Notes under the pieces: model-generated
Told to the model about the DNA's origin: nothing
What the model saw: the letters and a program-made list of their open reading frames with translations, nothing else
The model's database searches: none
In this document: positions 47,221-55,544 of the stretch, in pieces
How positions within the stretch are numbered: the stretch's first letter is position 1
Layout: each line of letters starts with the position of its first letter
Made by a program: the position numbers and the translations under genes
NCBI RefSeq assembly: GCF_025133575.1
Contig: NZ_CP104011.1
Span: 4,720,965 to 4,784,964, forward strand
Length of the DNA stretch: 64,000 bases
Direction: 5' to 3'
From: Pseudomonas sp. GCEP-101
Lineage (GTDB): Bacteria; Pseudomonadota; Gammaproteobacteria; Pseudomonadales; Pseudomonadaceae

Positions 47221-47997
47221 TCAGGCCAGGTGCGCGGCAAACCCGCTGACCTCCGGCGCGATCTCCTCGCGCAGGGTCAGCGCGGGGATGTCGTAGTCGC
47301 CGCCGTTCTGCCGACGGAAGGGGATGGGCGCGGTGGTCTGCAGGCTGTCCAGGCGCGCGCCCAGTTCCTGCTCGATCTGCGCGTAGCGCTCCGCGTCCAC
47401 GCGGCTGGTGCGGTACACCAGGTAGGGCGGCAGGACATCGAAGCCCGGGTAGAACAGCACGCCGTGATGGATCGGGAACAGCAGGTCGTCGATCGGCCCG
47501 TTGATGCCGCGCGGGCTGTAGTGCGACGCCCAGCCACCGGCGGTGACCACCAGCATGGCGCGCTTGCCGGCCAGGTAGCCTTCGCCGTAGCGGTCGCCCC
47601 AGCGGGCATCGGAGTGCTCGCCGACACCATAGGCGAATCCGTAGGCGTACACCCGCTCGACCCAGCCCTTGAGGATGGCCGGCATGCTGAACCACCACAG
47701 CGGGAACTGCAGGATCACCGTGTCGGCCCAGCGCAGCTTTTCCTGCTCGGCGGCGATGTCGCTGCTCTGCCGGCCGGCCGCGTAGGCGCGCTTGGAGTCC
47801 AGCGAGGGGTCGAAGCGCGCCTCGGGGTCGCGGTCCAGGCTGTCGGCGGCGTCCAGCGTGGCTTTCCAGTTCATCGCGTAGAGGTCGGAGACCTGCACGT
47901 CATGCCCGGCGGCCTGCAGGCGGCGCACGGCGAAGTCCTTCAGTGAGCCGTTGAGCGAGCGCGGCTCGGGGTGGGCGTAGACGATCAGTACGTTCAT
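47221..47997 (-). CDS. NAD(P)H:quinone reductase of the MdaB/KefF/NQO family
   Basis: 258 residues. Flavodoxin-like fold with YAHPEPRSLNGSLKD (FAD/FMN site, about 7-21), QFPLWWFSMPAILKGW (about 94-109) and VTAGGWASHY. It reduces quinones by two electrons. It is divergent from a LysR gene at 48087 with 89 bp between; that regulator is likely to control it. Confidence 0.88.
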   Translation of the reverse strand: MNVLIVYAHPEPRSLNGSLKDFAVRRLQAAGHDVQVSDLYAMNWKATLDAADSLDRDPEARFDPSLDSKRAYAAGRQSSDIAAEQEKLRWADTVILQFPLWWFSMPAILKGWVERVYAYGFAYGVGEHSDARWGDRYGEGYLAGKRAMLVVTAGGWASHYSPRGINGPIDDLLFPIHHGVLFYPGFDVLPPYLVYRTSRVDAERYAQIEQELGARLDSLQTTAPIPFRRQNGGDYDIPALTLREEIAPEVSGFAAHLA

Positions 47998-48062
47998 GCT
48001 GGCGGCTTCCGTTGAGAGGGGATGCGCGCAGGATGCGATGGCCGTCGGTATAGTGGAAATGA

Positions 48063-48082
48063 ATATCCGGTATTTCAGGTAT
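48063..48082. promoter_or_regulatory. Candidate LysR operator
   Basis: ATATCCGGTATTTCAGGTAT is an imperfect palindrome with ATA...TAT ends and a T-N11-A-like core. It lies between the divergent quinone reductase and LysR genes, the usual place for a LysR site. Confidence 0.35.
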
Positions 48083-48086
48083 AGGG

Positions 48087-48980
48087 ATGAATAATCTTCG
48101 CAGGCTCGACCTCAATCTGCTGGTGACCCTGGACGTGCTGCTGTCCGAGCACAACGTGACGCGCGCGGCGCAGCGGCTGAATTTCTCGCAGCCATCGGTG
48201 AGCGTGCACCTGGCCAAGCTGCGCGACATTTTCGACGACCCGCTGCTGCTGCCCGGCCCCCGTGGCATGCGTCCGACGGCGCGGGCGGAATCCCTGCGCG
48301 AACCGCTGCGCCTCGCCCTGGAGGCGCTGGAGCAGGCGGTGGCGCCCGCCGCGCCGTTCGACCCGGCCCAGGCGCAAACCACCTGGCGCGTCGCCGCGAC
48401 GGACTATGGCGAGTCCACCATCCTGCTGCCGGCGCTGAACGCCATTCGCCACAGCGCGCCGGGCACCCGCCTGGCCCTGCTGGAGCTGTCTCCGCCGCGC
48501 ATCGCCCGGCAGGCGGAGCAGGGCGAGATCGACCTGGCGTTCCACACCACCGACGGCAGCCCGCCGGGCATGCGCCGCCGCACGTTGTTCAGCGAGCGCT
48601 ATGTGCTGGCCGGCCGCGCCGGCCACCCCAGGCTCAAGCGCAAGCCGAGCCTGGCGCAGTTCTGCCAGCTGGAGCACGTGATGGTGTCGCCCGATGGCGG
48701 CGGCTTCAGCGGCGTGACCGACGAGGCGCTGGCGGCGGTCGGCCTGAGCCGGCGGGTGGCGTTGTCGGTGCCGCATTTCCTCTTCGTCATCTCCGCCCTG
48801 GCCAGCAGCGACCTGGTGGCCATGGTGCCGGCGCGGCTGGTGCGGGATAACCCGGCGCTGCGCGTGGTGGAGGCGCCGGTGGAGGTGCCGGGGTACGGGA
48901 TGTCGATGCTGTGGGACGAACGCTCGCACCGCGACCCGGCGCACCGGTGGCTGCGGGAGCAGATTGCCGCATCGGTCTGA
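48087..48980 (+). CDS. LysR-family regulator, divergent from quinone reductase gene
   Basis: 297 residues. N-terminal HTH: MNNLRRLDLNLLVTL, TRAAQRLNFSQPSVSVHLAKL, with a second part DDPLLLPGPRGMRPT. The rest is a periplasmic-binding-like effector domain of the NodD/NahR/LinR subgroup. The last 277 bp of this gene (from 48704) are repeated downstream (see 48704-49669). The ribosome site is weak (AGGG directly before the ATG). Confidence 0.9.
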   Translation: MNNLRRLDLNLLVTLDVLLSEHNVTRAAQRLNFSQPSVSVHLAKLRDIFDDPLLLPGPRGMRPTARAESLREPLRLALEALEQAVAPAAPFDPAQAQTTWRVAATDYGESTILLPALNAIRHSAPGTRLALLELSPPRIARQAEQGEIDLAFHTTDGSPPGMRRRTLFSERYVLAGRAGHPRLKRKPSLAQFCQLEHVMVSPDGGGFSGVTDEALAAVGLSRRVALSVPHFLFVISALASSDLVAMVPARLVRDNPALRVVEAPVEVPGYGMSMLWDERSHRDPAHRWLREQIAASV

Positions 48981-49186
48981 CGGCGATTCACGCCTGTAGG
49001 AGCGGGCCATGCCCGCGACCGTGCGCGTAGCGCGCTCCTACGCGGGGCGTTGGGCGGGTTCGCGAGCAACCTCGCTCCTACAGGGAAACTCCGCGCGCTG
49101 TTGTAGGAGCGAGCTTGCTCGCGAATAACGCCGCCAGGCAGGGGGCTTTTGCCGTATCACTCCACGAACCGCAGCCGCAACAGGTA
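48704..49186. repeat. Tandem duplication, copy 1 (483 bp)
   Basis: Contains the last 277 bp of the LysR gene, three REP-like copies (about 48993-49018, 49057-49082, 49102-49127) and the last 30 bases of the esterase gene. The next 483 bp (49187-49669) repeat it with about nine base changes (about 98% identity). Confidence 0.9.
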
Positions 49187-49463
49187 CTTCAGCGGCGTGA
49201 CCGACGAGGCGCTGGCGGCGGTCGGCCTGAGCCGGCGGGTGGCGCTGTCGGTGCCGCATTTCCTCTTCGTCATCTCCGCCCTGGCCAGCAGCGACCTGGT
49301 GGCCATGGTGCCGGCGCGGCTGGTGCGGGATAACCCGGCGCTGCGCGTGGTGGAGGCGCCGGTGGAGGTGCCGGGGTACGAGATGTCGATGCTCTGGGAC
49401 GAACGCTCCCACCGCGACCCGGCGCACCGGTGGCTGCGGGAGCAGATTGCCGCATCGGTCTGA
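49187..49463 (+). pseudogene. Duplicated C-terminal fragment of the LysR regulator
   Basis: The last 91 codons of the LysR gene, repeated in an intact frame that ends in the same stop codon. It lacks the DNA-binding and most of the effector domain. The frame could start at a TTG (49149) inside the copied esterase tail, but no ribosome site is seen. A remnant of the duplication. Confidence 0.85.
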
Positions 49464-49669
49464 CGGCGATTCACGCCTGTAGGAGCGGGCCATGCCCGCG
49501 ACCGTGCGCGTAGCGCGCTCCTACGCGGGGCGTTGGGCGGGTTCGCGAGCAAGCTCGCTCCTACAGGGAAACTCCGCGCGCTGTTGTAGGAGCGAGCTTG
49601 CTCGCGAACAACGCCGCCAGGCAGGGGCCTTTTGCCGTATTACTCCACGAACCGCAGCCGCAGCAGGTA
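49187..49669. repeat. Tandem duplication, copy 2 (483 bp)
   Basis: Second copy of the unit. Base changes relative to copy 1 include GTTGTCG/GCTGTCG, ACGGGATG/ACGAGATG, CTGTGGG/CTCTGGG, AACCTC/AAGCTC, AATAACG/AACAACG and TATCAC/TATTAC. Both joints fall at CTTCAGCG, which occurs naturally in the LysR gene (48704) and in the esterase 3' end (49670). Confidence 0.9.
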
Positions 49670-50533
49670 CTTCAGCGACGCCTCCAGCGTCTGCCCATGG
49701 CTCAGGCCGTCGAAGGCATGGAACTGCGCCTGCATGCCGGGCACCTTGCCGACGTTTTCCACCAGTTGCTGGGCGGCGCGGGGGGCGCTGGGAGTGATGC
49801 CTTCGCGCGGCCGGAAGGGTTCCTCGCCGCCGCGCATCAGCAACAGTTGTGCAGAGTGGCCGGCCAGGCGCTGGGCGAAGCCGTCCTGTTCCTCGAGGAT
49901 GGCGCCGTCGCCCCACCACAGTGAAGGGCTGGCCGGAGCGTAGACGCTGAACTGTTGCGGCCGGGTGAGCAACGCGTGAAGCGTCAGCAGGCCGCCGTAG
50001 GAATGGCCCCAGAGCGTCTGTTGCGCACGGTCGATGGGCGCCTGCGCGGCCACCGCCGGCAGCATCCGGTCACGCATAAGGTCGAGGAAGGCATCGGCGC
50101 CACCGCTGGGGTCGCCGGTGAGCGGGTCTTTCTGCTCCGCCAGCTGCGGGCGCGGCGGAGTGTAGTCGCGGGTGCGGCTCGCCCGGTCGATGCGCAGAGG
50201 CGTCTGGTAGCCGACGGCGACCAGCAGCGGGGCGCGGCCGTCGTTCAGGTCGGCCAGCAGTTTGTCGTCCAGTGCGCCGAGGGCGGCGTTACCGTCGAGC
50301 ATCCATACCAGCGGGTAGCCGGCGGCGGGTGCGGGGCGGGTGGGGCGGGCGATCCACAGCTGGTAGTGACGCTGGCCGTCGGCGGAGTCCAGTTTCAGCT
50401 CGCTGAAGCGGTAGGCCAGGTCGTGGCGTTGCAGCAGGTGGGTGTCCATCGTCTGGTCGGGGGCAGGCGCGGCGTGCGCTGCCAGCTCCGGCACGGCGAA
50501 CGCCAGTGCCAGGGCCAGGAGGGGAAATTTCAT
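49640..50533 (-). CDS. pfeE: Ferric-enterobactin esterase, IroE/PfeE-like
   Basis: 297 residues from MKFPLLALAL, with a signal peptide ending near AHAAP. Fes/IroE-type alpha/beta hydrolase: PLVWMLDGNAAL, nucleophile in LWGHSYGGLLTL (about residue 170), APASPSLWWGDG and the C-terminal catalytic His in FDGLSHGQTLEASL. It probably opens the enterobactin trilactone in the periplasm so that iron can be released. It follows pfeA by 14 bp, as in P. aeruginosa. Its last 30 bases are copied upstream in the tandem duplication. Confidence 0.9.
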   Translation of the reverse strand: MKFPLLALALAFAVPELAAHAAPAPDQTMDTHLLQRHDLAYRFSELKLDSADGQRHYQLWIARPTRPAPAAGYPLVWMLDGNAALGALDDKLLADLNDGRAPLLVAVGYQTPLRIDRASRTRDYTPPRPQLAEQKDPLTGDPSGGADAFLDLMRDRMLPAVAAQAPIDRAQQTLWGHSYGGLLTLHALLTRPQQFSVYAPASPSLWWGDGAILEEQDGFAQRLAGHSAQLLLMRGGEEPFRPREGITPSAPRAAQQLVENVGKVPGMQAQFHAFDGLSHGQTLEASLKYLLRLRFVE

Positions 50534-50547
50534 CAGGCTTTCTCTGG

Positions 50548-52782
50548 TCAGAACGACGCGGTGAGGCTGGTGTACAGCGTGCGGCCCGGTTCGTTGTAGG
50601 TGGCGGCGCCGGCGCCCTCGATGCCGTTCACGCCCTGGGCGTTGCCCTCGCGGAACAGGCGCTTGTCGAAGACGTTGTCCACGCCGGCGGTGAAGCTCAG
50701 GTTTTTGGTGAACACATAGGTGCCGCTCAGCCCGGCGATGGCGTAGGGCGAGAGCTGGTTGTTGGCGCTGCCGGTGACGCGGTCGCCGTGGTAGTCGTAT
50801 TTCTTCGGCGTCTGCTTGCCGTACCAGGCGACACTGGCCTGCAGCGACAGCGCATCGGTGGCCTGCCAGTCGAGCATGGAGTTCAGGGTGTACTTGGGTG
50901 TCACCGAGAGCACGTCGCCGGTTTCCTTGTTCTTCGACTGCAGCATGTAGGTGAAGTTGTTGCTCCACTTCAGCTGCTCCAGCAGCGGGATGGTCAGGGT
51001 GCCTTCCAGGCCCTCGACCAGCGCCTTGGGCACGTTTTCCCACTGGTAGATCGCGGCGTTGGCATAGCTGCCGGTGCCGCCGCTGGCCTGGTCGATGGGC
51101 GACAGGCCCGACTCGATCTTGTTCTTGTAATCATTGCGGAAGTAGGTCAGGCCGGCGATCAGGCCGTCCTTCTGGAACTCGATGCCCAGTTCCTTGTTGA
51201 CGCTGGTTTCCGCCTTGAGGTCCTCGTTGCCCTGCAGGTAGCAGCTGGTGCTCTGGCCGTAGCAGCCCTGGCCGCGGCTGTAGAGCAGGTAGTCGGGGTT
51301 GAGCTGGTACAGGTTCGGCGCCTTGTAGGCGCGGGCGATGCCGGCCTTCAGGGTGACGCTGTCGGTGAGCGCGTGGGACAGGTTCAGCGACGGGCTGAAA
51401 TTGTCGCCGACGATGCTGTGGTGGTCCCAGCGCAGGCCCGGGGTGAGCATGGTGCCGGGCAGCAACTCGATGTTGTCTTCGGCGAACAGCGAGAAGATCT
51501 GCGCCTGGGAGGTGGTGTCGCGGTTGGTGCTGGTGAGCCCCGGCACCGAGCCGCCTTCGCTGGTGGTCTGGGTGTTGGCGCTGGGGTCGTCGAGCTTCTG
51601 CTGCACCCACTCGCTGCCCAGGGTCAGGGTCTGGTCGCGCCAGGCGTGCAGCGGCAGGTTCACCTCGCCGTGGGCGGTCAGGTCGCGCAGGGTGGCGGTG
51701 TAGAAATCGGTGTTGCTGAAGATACCCTCGGTGCCGCCGGCCAGGCCTTCGTTGATGCGGCTGTTGCGGGTCTTCTCGTACTGCAGGTAGGCCATGGAGC
51801 TGCCGAAGTCCCACTCGCCGCGATGGGTGATCGAGTAGTTCTCGCGGTACAGGCGGTTGGTCTCGTGGCCGAGCATGGACTTCACGTTGGCGTTGCTGTT
51901 GGTGTTCTGCGTATCGCCGGTGTAGATGTTGCCCTGGCGGCTGAAGCCGGCCTCGAAGTCCAGCGTCTGCTCCGGCGTCAGGTGCCAGCTGAGCAGGCCG
52001 TTGACGTCCTTGTTGCGTACGCCTTCGCGGCCGGCGGGTAGGGTGCCGGCCTGGTTGCCGGTGCGGTTGGATTCATGGCCGGCGTTGATGTCCCAGTCGT
52101 CCGAGTCAGTCTTGGCGACGTTGCCGTACACGCGGTAGCTCAGGCTGTCGGTCAGCGGGCCGTTGAGGCCGAAGGTCATGCGCTGGGTGGCGCCTTCGTC
52201 GCTGTGCTGCGGGAAGTTGCTGTAGACGGTGACGTCGCCGTGGGTTTCCTGGCCCGCCTGTTTGGTGATGATGTTCACCACGCCGCCTGCTGCGCCGTTG
52301 CCGTAGCGCGCCGCCGCCGGGCCGCGCAGGACTTCGATGCGCTCCACCTGGTCAGCCGGCACCCAGTTGGTGTCGCCGCGCGAATCACGCTCGCCGCGCC
52401 AGCCGTAGCGCACGGCATTGCGGCTGGACACCGGTTTGCCGTCCACCAGGATCAGGGTGTTCTCCGGGCCCATGCCGCGGATGTCGATCTGGCGGTTGTT
52501 GCCGCGCTGGCCGCTGGTGGAGTTACCGGTCAGGTTGACGCCCGGCATGGTGCGGATGATCTGCGACAGGTCGCTGGCCGGCGGACGCTTCTTGATGTCC
52601 TCGGCGGTGATGATCGACACGCCCGGCATCTGCTTGGCTTCCTCTGCGGCGGTCGCGACGATGGTCTCGCTGTCGAGTTCGACGGGCTCGGAATCGGCGC
52701 TGGCGGCCTGCACGGCGAAGGACAGCAGGCTGCTGGAGAGCAGCAGGAAGGGCGGCAGGAAGTGCATCGGGCGGGACGGCAT
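50548..52782 (-). CDS. pfeA: Ferric-enterobactin TonB-dependent receptor
   Basis: 744 residues. The signal peptide ends near VQAAS, followed by a TonB-box-like ETIVATA. The plug domain has PGVSIITAEDIKKRPPASDL, NRQIDIRGMGPENTLILVDG and VERIEVLRGPAAARYGNGA. The barrel ends in LYTSLTASF. Cys residues in CYGQSTSCYLQG mark the known disulfide loop of enterobactin receptors. There is no STN domain; control is by the adjacent two-component pair. A candidate Fur box lies about 30 bp upstream. Confidence 0.93.
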   Translation of the reverse strand: MPSRPMHFLPPFLLLSSSLLSFAVQAASADSEPVELDSETIVATAAEEAKQMPGVSIITAEDIKKRPPASDLSQIIRTMPGVNLTGNSTSGQRGNNRQIDIRGMGPENTLILVDGKPVSSRNAVRYGWRGERDSRGDTNWVPADQVERIEVLRGPAAARYGNGAAGGVVNIITKQAGQETHGDVTVYSNFPQHSDEGATQRMTFGLNGPLTDSLSYRVYGNVAKTDSDDWDINAGHESNRTGNQAGTLPAGREGVRNKDVNGLLSWHLTPEQTLDFEAGFSRQGNIYTGDTQNTNSNANVKSMLGHETNRLYRENYSITHRGEWDFGSSMAYLQYEKTRNSRINEGLAGGTEGIFSNTDFYTATLRDLTAHGEVNLPLHAWRDQTLTLGSEWVQQKLDDPSANTQTTSEGGSVPGLTSTNRDTTSQAQIFSLFAEDNIELLPGTMLTPGLRWDHHSIVGDNFSPSLNLSHALTDSVTLKAGIARAYKAPNLYQLNPDYLLYSRGQGCYGQSTSCYLQGNEDLKAETSVNKELGIEFQKDGLIAGLTYFRNDYKNKIESGLSPIDQASGGTGSYANAAIYQWENVPKALVEGLEGTLTIPLLEQLKWSNNFTYMLQSKNKETGDVLSVTPKYTLNSMLDWQATDALSLQASVAWYGKQTPKKYDYHGDRVTGSANNQLSPYAIAGLSGTYVFTKNLSFTAGVDNVFDKRLFREGNAQGVNGIEGAGAATYNEPGRTLYTSLTASF

Positions 52783-52814
52783 CGGTGATCTCCGACAACT
52801 GAAAGATCGCCAAA

Positions 52815-52829
52815 TGATAATTAATGCTA
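52815..52829 (-). promoter_or_regulatory. Candidate Fur box upstream of pfeA
   Basis: TGATAATTAATGCTA has a perfect left half of the Fur 7-1-7 site and about 10 of 14 matches in total. It lies in an AT-rich stretch between pfeS and pfeA. Confidence 0.6.
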
Positions 52830-52854
52830 TTTGCCAGTAAAGCGCATTAACTTT

Positions 52855-54231
52855 CTAAACACTTGCCACGTCCTGGCGGGCCGCAGCGGCCGGCAGCCGC
52901 AGGTGCAGGCAAAGGCCGGCCTTGCCGTTCCCGCTGCCGTTCGCGGCCCACAAACGCCCGTCCGCCAGCTCCACGGCGCGCCGGGCAATGGCCAGGCCAA
53001 GGCCGAAGCCGCTGGACTCGGACGGTTGCAGCCGCTGGTAGGGCTGGAAGATGCGCTCCAGATCCTGCTCGGCCACGCCGGGGCCGTCGTCGCTGACGCG
53101 AAGGTGCCAGAATTCGCCCTCGCGCCAGCCATCCAGGCGCACGCTGCCGCCGCGCGGGGAATGGCGAATGCCGTTGCGCAGCAGGTTTTCGATGGCCTGG
53201 GCGAAGCTGTCCAGGTGCACCTGCACCACGCAGTCGGTGCCCAGCGAACAGGGCAGCCGCCCGGGCTCCCAGCCGCTTTCGAAGCAGGCGTCCTCACGCA
53301 AGGCTTCCCACACCGACAGGACCAGCACCGGCTCGCGCTCCAGCTGCGGGCGTTCGGTGTCCAGCCAGGCGAGGTCGAGGGTGTCTTCCAGCAGGCGCTG
53401 CATGTCCTGGATTTCCCGGTCCAGCCGCTCGCGCAACTGCCCTGCCGGCAGGTCGCTGTCGTGGGCGATGCGCAGGCGCGCCAGCGGCGTGCGCAATTCG
53501 TGGGACAGCGTGCGCAGCAGCAGGCGTTGCTGCGCCAGGCTATGCCGCAGGCGGTCGGCCATGTGGTCGAAGGCCAGCGCCAGTTCGCCCAGTTCGTCGC
53601 GACGATGGGCCAGCGGCGTGCCGGGGCCTTCGCTGTCCAGGTCGTCGGCGCGCAGGGCATCGGCGCGTGCGCGCAGGCGGTTGAGCGGCACGACCAGGTG
53701 ACGGTAGATCAACAGGCCCAGGAGGGCGGCCAGCAGGGCAGGCACCACGCCGTGGCTGAACAGGTGCGTCCAGGGCGTCAGGCCGCCGGGCAGCAGGCGC
53801 TCGGGCAACTGCATGACCAGCCGCCCGCGCTCGGGATGCCGAGGGAACTCGATGCTGACGTAGGGCAGCTCGTCCTGCAGCCGGCGACTCATGGGCCAGT
53901 CCAGCTTGCGCATGAAGGTCAGGTGGCTGGATTCCTCCGCCGTCAGCGGCGTGGTGCTCAGGCTCCGCAGGTGGTCGTCGATCACCGCGACCCAGGTGTC
54001 CTCGGCGGCGGCGAGCTCCCGACGGAAGCGCTCCACGCCCTGGGTGCCCTGTTGCTCCCAGACCCGTTCGGCCTGTTCGGCGTAACGCGCCAGGTAGCTG
54101 CGGTCTTCGGGGCCGAGGAAGTACGTACTGCGCTCCAGCGACAGGCCCCAGCTCCAGATCAGCCAGGTGAGCAACAGGCAGAAACCGATTTGTAGCGCGG
54201 CGATCTTCCACAGCAGGGGATGACGGCGCAT
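52855..54231 (-). CDS. pfeS: PfeS, sensor histidine kinase for enterobactin response
   Basis: 458 residues. Two membrane helices (about 10-30 and 160-180) enclose a periplasmic sensor of about 130 residues. HAMP linker, then H-box LSHELRTPLARL, N-box AIENLLRNGIRHSP, G1 DDGPGV and G2 GFGLGLAIARRA. It phosphorylates PfeR when ferric enterobactin is present. Its ATG overlaps the pfeR stop codon by one base (TGATG). Confidence 0.92.
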   Translation of the reverse strand: MRRHPLLWKIAALQIGFCLLLTWLIWSWGLSLERSTYFLGPEDRSYLARYAEQAERVWEQQGTQGVERFRRELAAAEDTWVAVIDDHLRSLSTTPLTAEESSHLTFMRKLDWPMSRRLQDELPYVSIEFPRHPERGRLVMQLPERLLPGGLTPWTHLFSHGVVPALLAALLGLLIYRHLVVPLNRLRARADALRADDLDSEGPGTPLAHRRDELGELALAFDHMADRLRHSLAQQRLLLRTLSHELRTPLARLRIAHDSDLPAGQLRERLDREIQDMQRLLEDTLDLAWLDTERPQLEREPVLVLSVWEALREDACFESGWEPGRLPCSLGTDCVVQVHLDSFAQAIENLLRNGIRHSPRGGSVRLDGWREGEFWHLRVSDDGPGVAEQDLERIFQPYQRLQPSESSGFGLGLAIARRAVELADGRLWAANGSGNGKAGLCLHLRLPAAAARQDVASV

Positions 54232-54923
54232 CAGTGACGGTCCGCGTCCACCAGGATGTAGCCCTGGCCACGCACGGCCTGGATCTGCACCTGCTGCGCA
54301 CCGATGCTTGCCAGCTTGCGGCGCAGGTTGCAGACGTGCACGTCCAGCCCGCGATCCAGCCGGGTATAGGTGCGGTGCAGCACGCTCTGGTAGAGGTAGC
54401 TCTTGCTCAGCGCCTCCCCGGCATGGGCGTTCAGTGTGGCCAGCAGGCGGTATTCGGAATGCGTCAGGCCTGCCTGTTCACCGTTGTGGGAAACATCCTG
54501 CAGCTCATCGTCGAAGTGCAGCGAACCGCGGGGCCGCGGTTTTTCGCGGGCGCGATCCAGGCTTACCCGGCGCAGCAGCGCATCGATGCGCGCATCCAGC
54601 TCCGCCAGGCTGAACGGCTTGGGCAGGTAGTCGTCGGCCCCTCGGGTGAAGCCGGTGATGCGGTCCTGTTCCGCGCCAAGGGCGGACATCAGCATCACCG
54701 GCGTGGTGCGCGCGCGGCGCAGGGTATCCAGCAGCGCCAGGCCATCGATGCCGGGCAGGAGGATGTCCAGCAGGACCAGGTCGAAGTCGTTCTGGTGGAC
54801 GGCCACCAGGCCCTGGTCACCGTTGGCGCAGGTGGTGACAGCAAAACCGCGCTGACAGAAATGACGTTCGAGGTCCAGGCGAAGACGGGAATCGTCTTCC
54901 ACCAGCAAGAGCGAAGGGGACAC
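54231..54923 (-). CDS. pfeR: PfeR, OmpR-type response regulator
   Basis: 230 residues. Receiver domain with VEDD, phospho-acceptor Asp in LVLLDILLPGIDG (about 53), switch Ser in MLMSALGAEQ and Lys in DYLPKPF. Winged-helix C-terminal domain with LTHSEYRLLATLNAHAGE, RLDRGLDVHVCNLRRKL and VRGQGYILV. It activates pfeA. It is the first gene of pfeR-pfeS-pfeA-pfeE. Confidence 0.92.
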   Translation of the reverse strand: MSPSLLLVEDDSRLRLDLERHFCQRGFAVTTCANGDQGLVAVHQNDFDLVLLDILLPGIDGLALLDTLRRARTTPVMLMSALGAEQDRITGFTRGADDYLPKPFSLAELDARIDALLRRVSLDRAREKPRPRGSLHFDDELQDVSHNGEQAGLTHSEYRLLATLNAHAGEALSKSYLYQSVLHRTYTRLDRGLDVHVCNLRRKLASIGAQQVQIQAVRGQGYILVDADRH

Positions 54924-54947
54924 GGTGAGCCTTGAGAGTTTCTGTAG

Positions 54948-54962
54948 TGAGAATCTTTAGCA
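54948..54962 (-). promoter_or_regulatory. Candidate Fur box upstream of pfeR
   Basis: TGAGAATCTTTAGCA matches the Fur 7-1-7 consensus at about 11 of 14 positions, 25 bp before the pfeR start. It lies inside a wider inverted repeat with GTGAGA/TCTCAC ends (54947-54978). Iron control of pfeR is known in P. aeruginosa. Confidence 0.6.
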
Positions 54963-55030
54963 TTTGCAAATATCTCACTCCTGGCGGCCGGAAGGCAATG
55001 GCGATCTGCCAATGCCTCAGCGGCGCCGTC

Positions 55031-55480
55031 TCAGACCCAGCGGCGCACCCGGCTGCAGAAGGCATCGAACTCGGCGCCGAACAGCTCGCGCAGCGCCCGT
55101 TCTTCCGGGCGGATCTGGAAGCGTCCGATGTATAGCACGAAGCCCGCGACACCGAGCACCGCCCACGCCGAGCCGAGAAGAACGCACCAGCCGAGCAGGA
55201 TGATGGCGAAGCCCAGGTACATCGGGTTGCGGGTGTGCCGGTAGATGCCGCTGATCACCAGCGCCGAGGCGCTTTCCGGTTTCAGCGGGTTGACCGTGGT
55301 GCGCGCGCGGCGGAACGAGGCCACACCCGCCAGGCACACCGCAGCGCCCGCCAGCACGACCAGCAGTGCCAACCACAGGCGTCCGCCCAGTGGCGCGATG
55401 GGACGCACCGCCAGCCACATCAGCACGCCGCTGACGATCGCCACCAGGGGCGGGGGAATACGGTGTTCCAGCCAATCCAT
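55031..55480 (-). CDS. Isoprenylcysteine carboxyl methyltransferase-like membrane protein
   Basis: 149 residues with four hydrophobic segments. The C-terminal part has the motif YRHTRNPMYLGFAIILLGW and RFQIRPEERALRELFG, typical of the ICMT/PEMT (MAPEG-like) family of membrane methyltransferases. Bacterial members of this small type mostly lack an assigned substrate. It follows a 107-bp gap after pfeR in the same direction and appears unrelated to iron. Confidence 0.85.
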   Translation of the reverse strand: MDWLEHRIPPPLVAIVSGVLMWLAVRPIAPLGGRLWLALLVVLAGAAVCLAGVASFRRARTTVNPLKPESASALVISGIYRHTRNPMYLGFAIILLGWCVLLGSAWAVLGVAGFVLYIGRFQIRPEERALRELFGAEFDAFCSRVRRWV

Positions 55481-55544
55481 GGGTATCTCCGGGCCAGTGC
55501 GGCCATGTCCAGTGAGGTGCCAACACTAGCCCAGATCGTTGCGA

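Noticed and set aside
48993..49615. Repeated palindromes considered as a CRISPR array
   Set aside because: Repeats are REP-like, in both orientations and unevenly spaced; spacers are not unique and no cas gene is present. The regular look comes from the tandem duplication.
48704..49669. Tandem repeat considered as an insertion sequence
   Set aside because: No transposase, no terminal inverted repeats and no target duplication; the unit is made of pieces of the adjoining genes.
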